Positions 20,583-20,741 of a DNA stretch of 20,741 bases are shown here, one piece after another. The stretch covers positions 743,671 to 764,411 of the forward strand of contig BCIH01000011.1 in the NCBI GenBank assembly GCA_002897115.2, in the 5' to 3' direction. The notes beneath the pieces were generated by a model. The model made no database searches. It was given only the letters and a program-made list of their open reading frames with translations, and was not told the DNA's origin. Source of the stretch: Prototheca cutis (taxonomy: Eukaryota > Chlorophyta > Trebouxiophyceae > Chlorellales > Chlorellaceae). A program made the translations under genes and the position numbers. The first letter of the stretch is position 1, and each line of letters begins with the position of its first letter.

Positions 20583-20701
20583 GTAAGGAATGGATTTAGG
20601 TGTGCTGTGTTTTTCTGGTTTTGTATACGACGCGTGATCAAGAACATAGGCATGAAACCCTACAGACCGACTGCCTCTCAATCATTCCCCCCCTCTCTCC
20701 A

Positions 20702-20703
<2 letters not shown>

Positions 20704-20741
<38 letters not shown>
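20704..20741. repeat. Poly-C run of at least 38 nt at the window edge
   Basis: Thirty-eight Cs run to the last base, within the intron that follows exon 2 of the SPINDLY-like gene. The end in a homopolymer suggests the assembly stopped here because of the run. Confidence 0.95.

Noticed and set aside
1..20741. CRISPR array, tRNA/rRNA genes, transposon coding regions, prokaryotic operon
   Set aside because: Repeats are simple-sequence only, no cloverleaf or rRNA-like stretch was seen, no transposase, reverse transcriptase or integrase motifs occur in any frame, and the spliced genes show this is nuclear eukaryotic DNA.

Overview
This window is nuclear DNA from a GC-rich, intron-bearing eukaryote, most likely a chlorophyte green alga (Trebouxiophyceae-like, but that rank is a guess). 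The evidence is exons with strong G/C preference at third codon positions, short GT-AG introns of about 50-390 nt, a TGTAA poly(A)-type signal, and plant-lineage proteins (MAP3K-epsilon and SPINDLY types). Ten N positions and long poly-C/poly-G runs show it is draft sequence; the right edge stops inside a 38-C run in an intron.

Layout, left to right. (1) Minus strand, 1-384: the 5' end of an unrecognised gene with a hydrophobic N-terminus, running off the left edge. (2) 385-2181: a poorly resolved stretch with two possible minus-strand coding pieces and a small tandem repeat. (3) Plus strand, 2182-5226: an eight-exon UBP22/USP22/Ubp8-type deubiquitinase. (4) 5227-5747: tail-to-tail spacer with a 35-unit AC microsatellite. 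(5) Minus strand, 10951-5748: a seven-exon MAP3K-epsilon (Cdc7/Cdc15-type) kinase with a helical, ARM-like C-terminus. (6) 10952-12213: head-to-head spacer. (7) Plus strand, 12214-16198: a five-exon importin-5/karyopherin-beta3. (8) 16199-16534: tail-to-tail spacer. (9) Minus strand, 19250-16535: a seven-exon AATF/Bfr2 protein. (10) 19251-19665: head-to-head spacer. (11) Plus strand from 19666: the first two exons of a SPINDLY-like TPR glycosyltransferase, cut by the right edge.

The recognised genes are eukaryotic housekeeping or regulatory genes: SAGA-type histone deubiquitination, cell-division kinase signalling, nuclear import, small-subunit ribosome biogenesis and nucleocytoplasmic O-glycosylation. 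They do not form an operon or defence island, and I see no mobile element with coding capacity, CRISPR array or RNA gene. All gene models were built by hand from reading frame, splice consensus, phase matching and family motifs. Every junction listed for the five recognised genes keeps the reading frame. The most noteworthy points are a long basic RGG-rich insert in the deubiquitinase and the apparent lack of its N-terminal zinc finger, recurring T-rich/poly-G tracts in introns, strict alternation of gene strands, a shortened N-terminal TPR array in the SPINDLY-like gene, and the unresolved coding signal in the first 2.2 kb.
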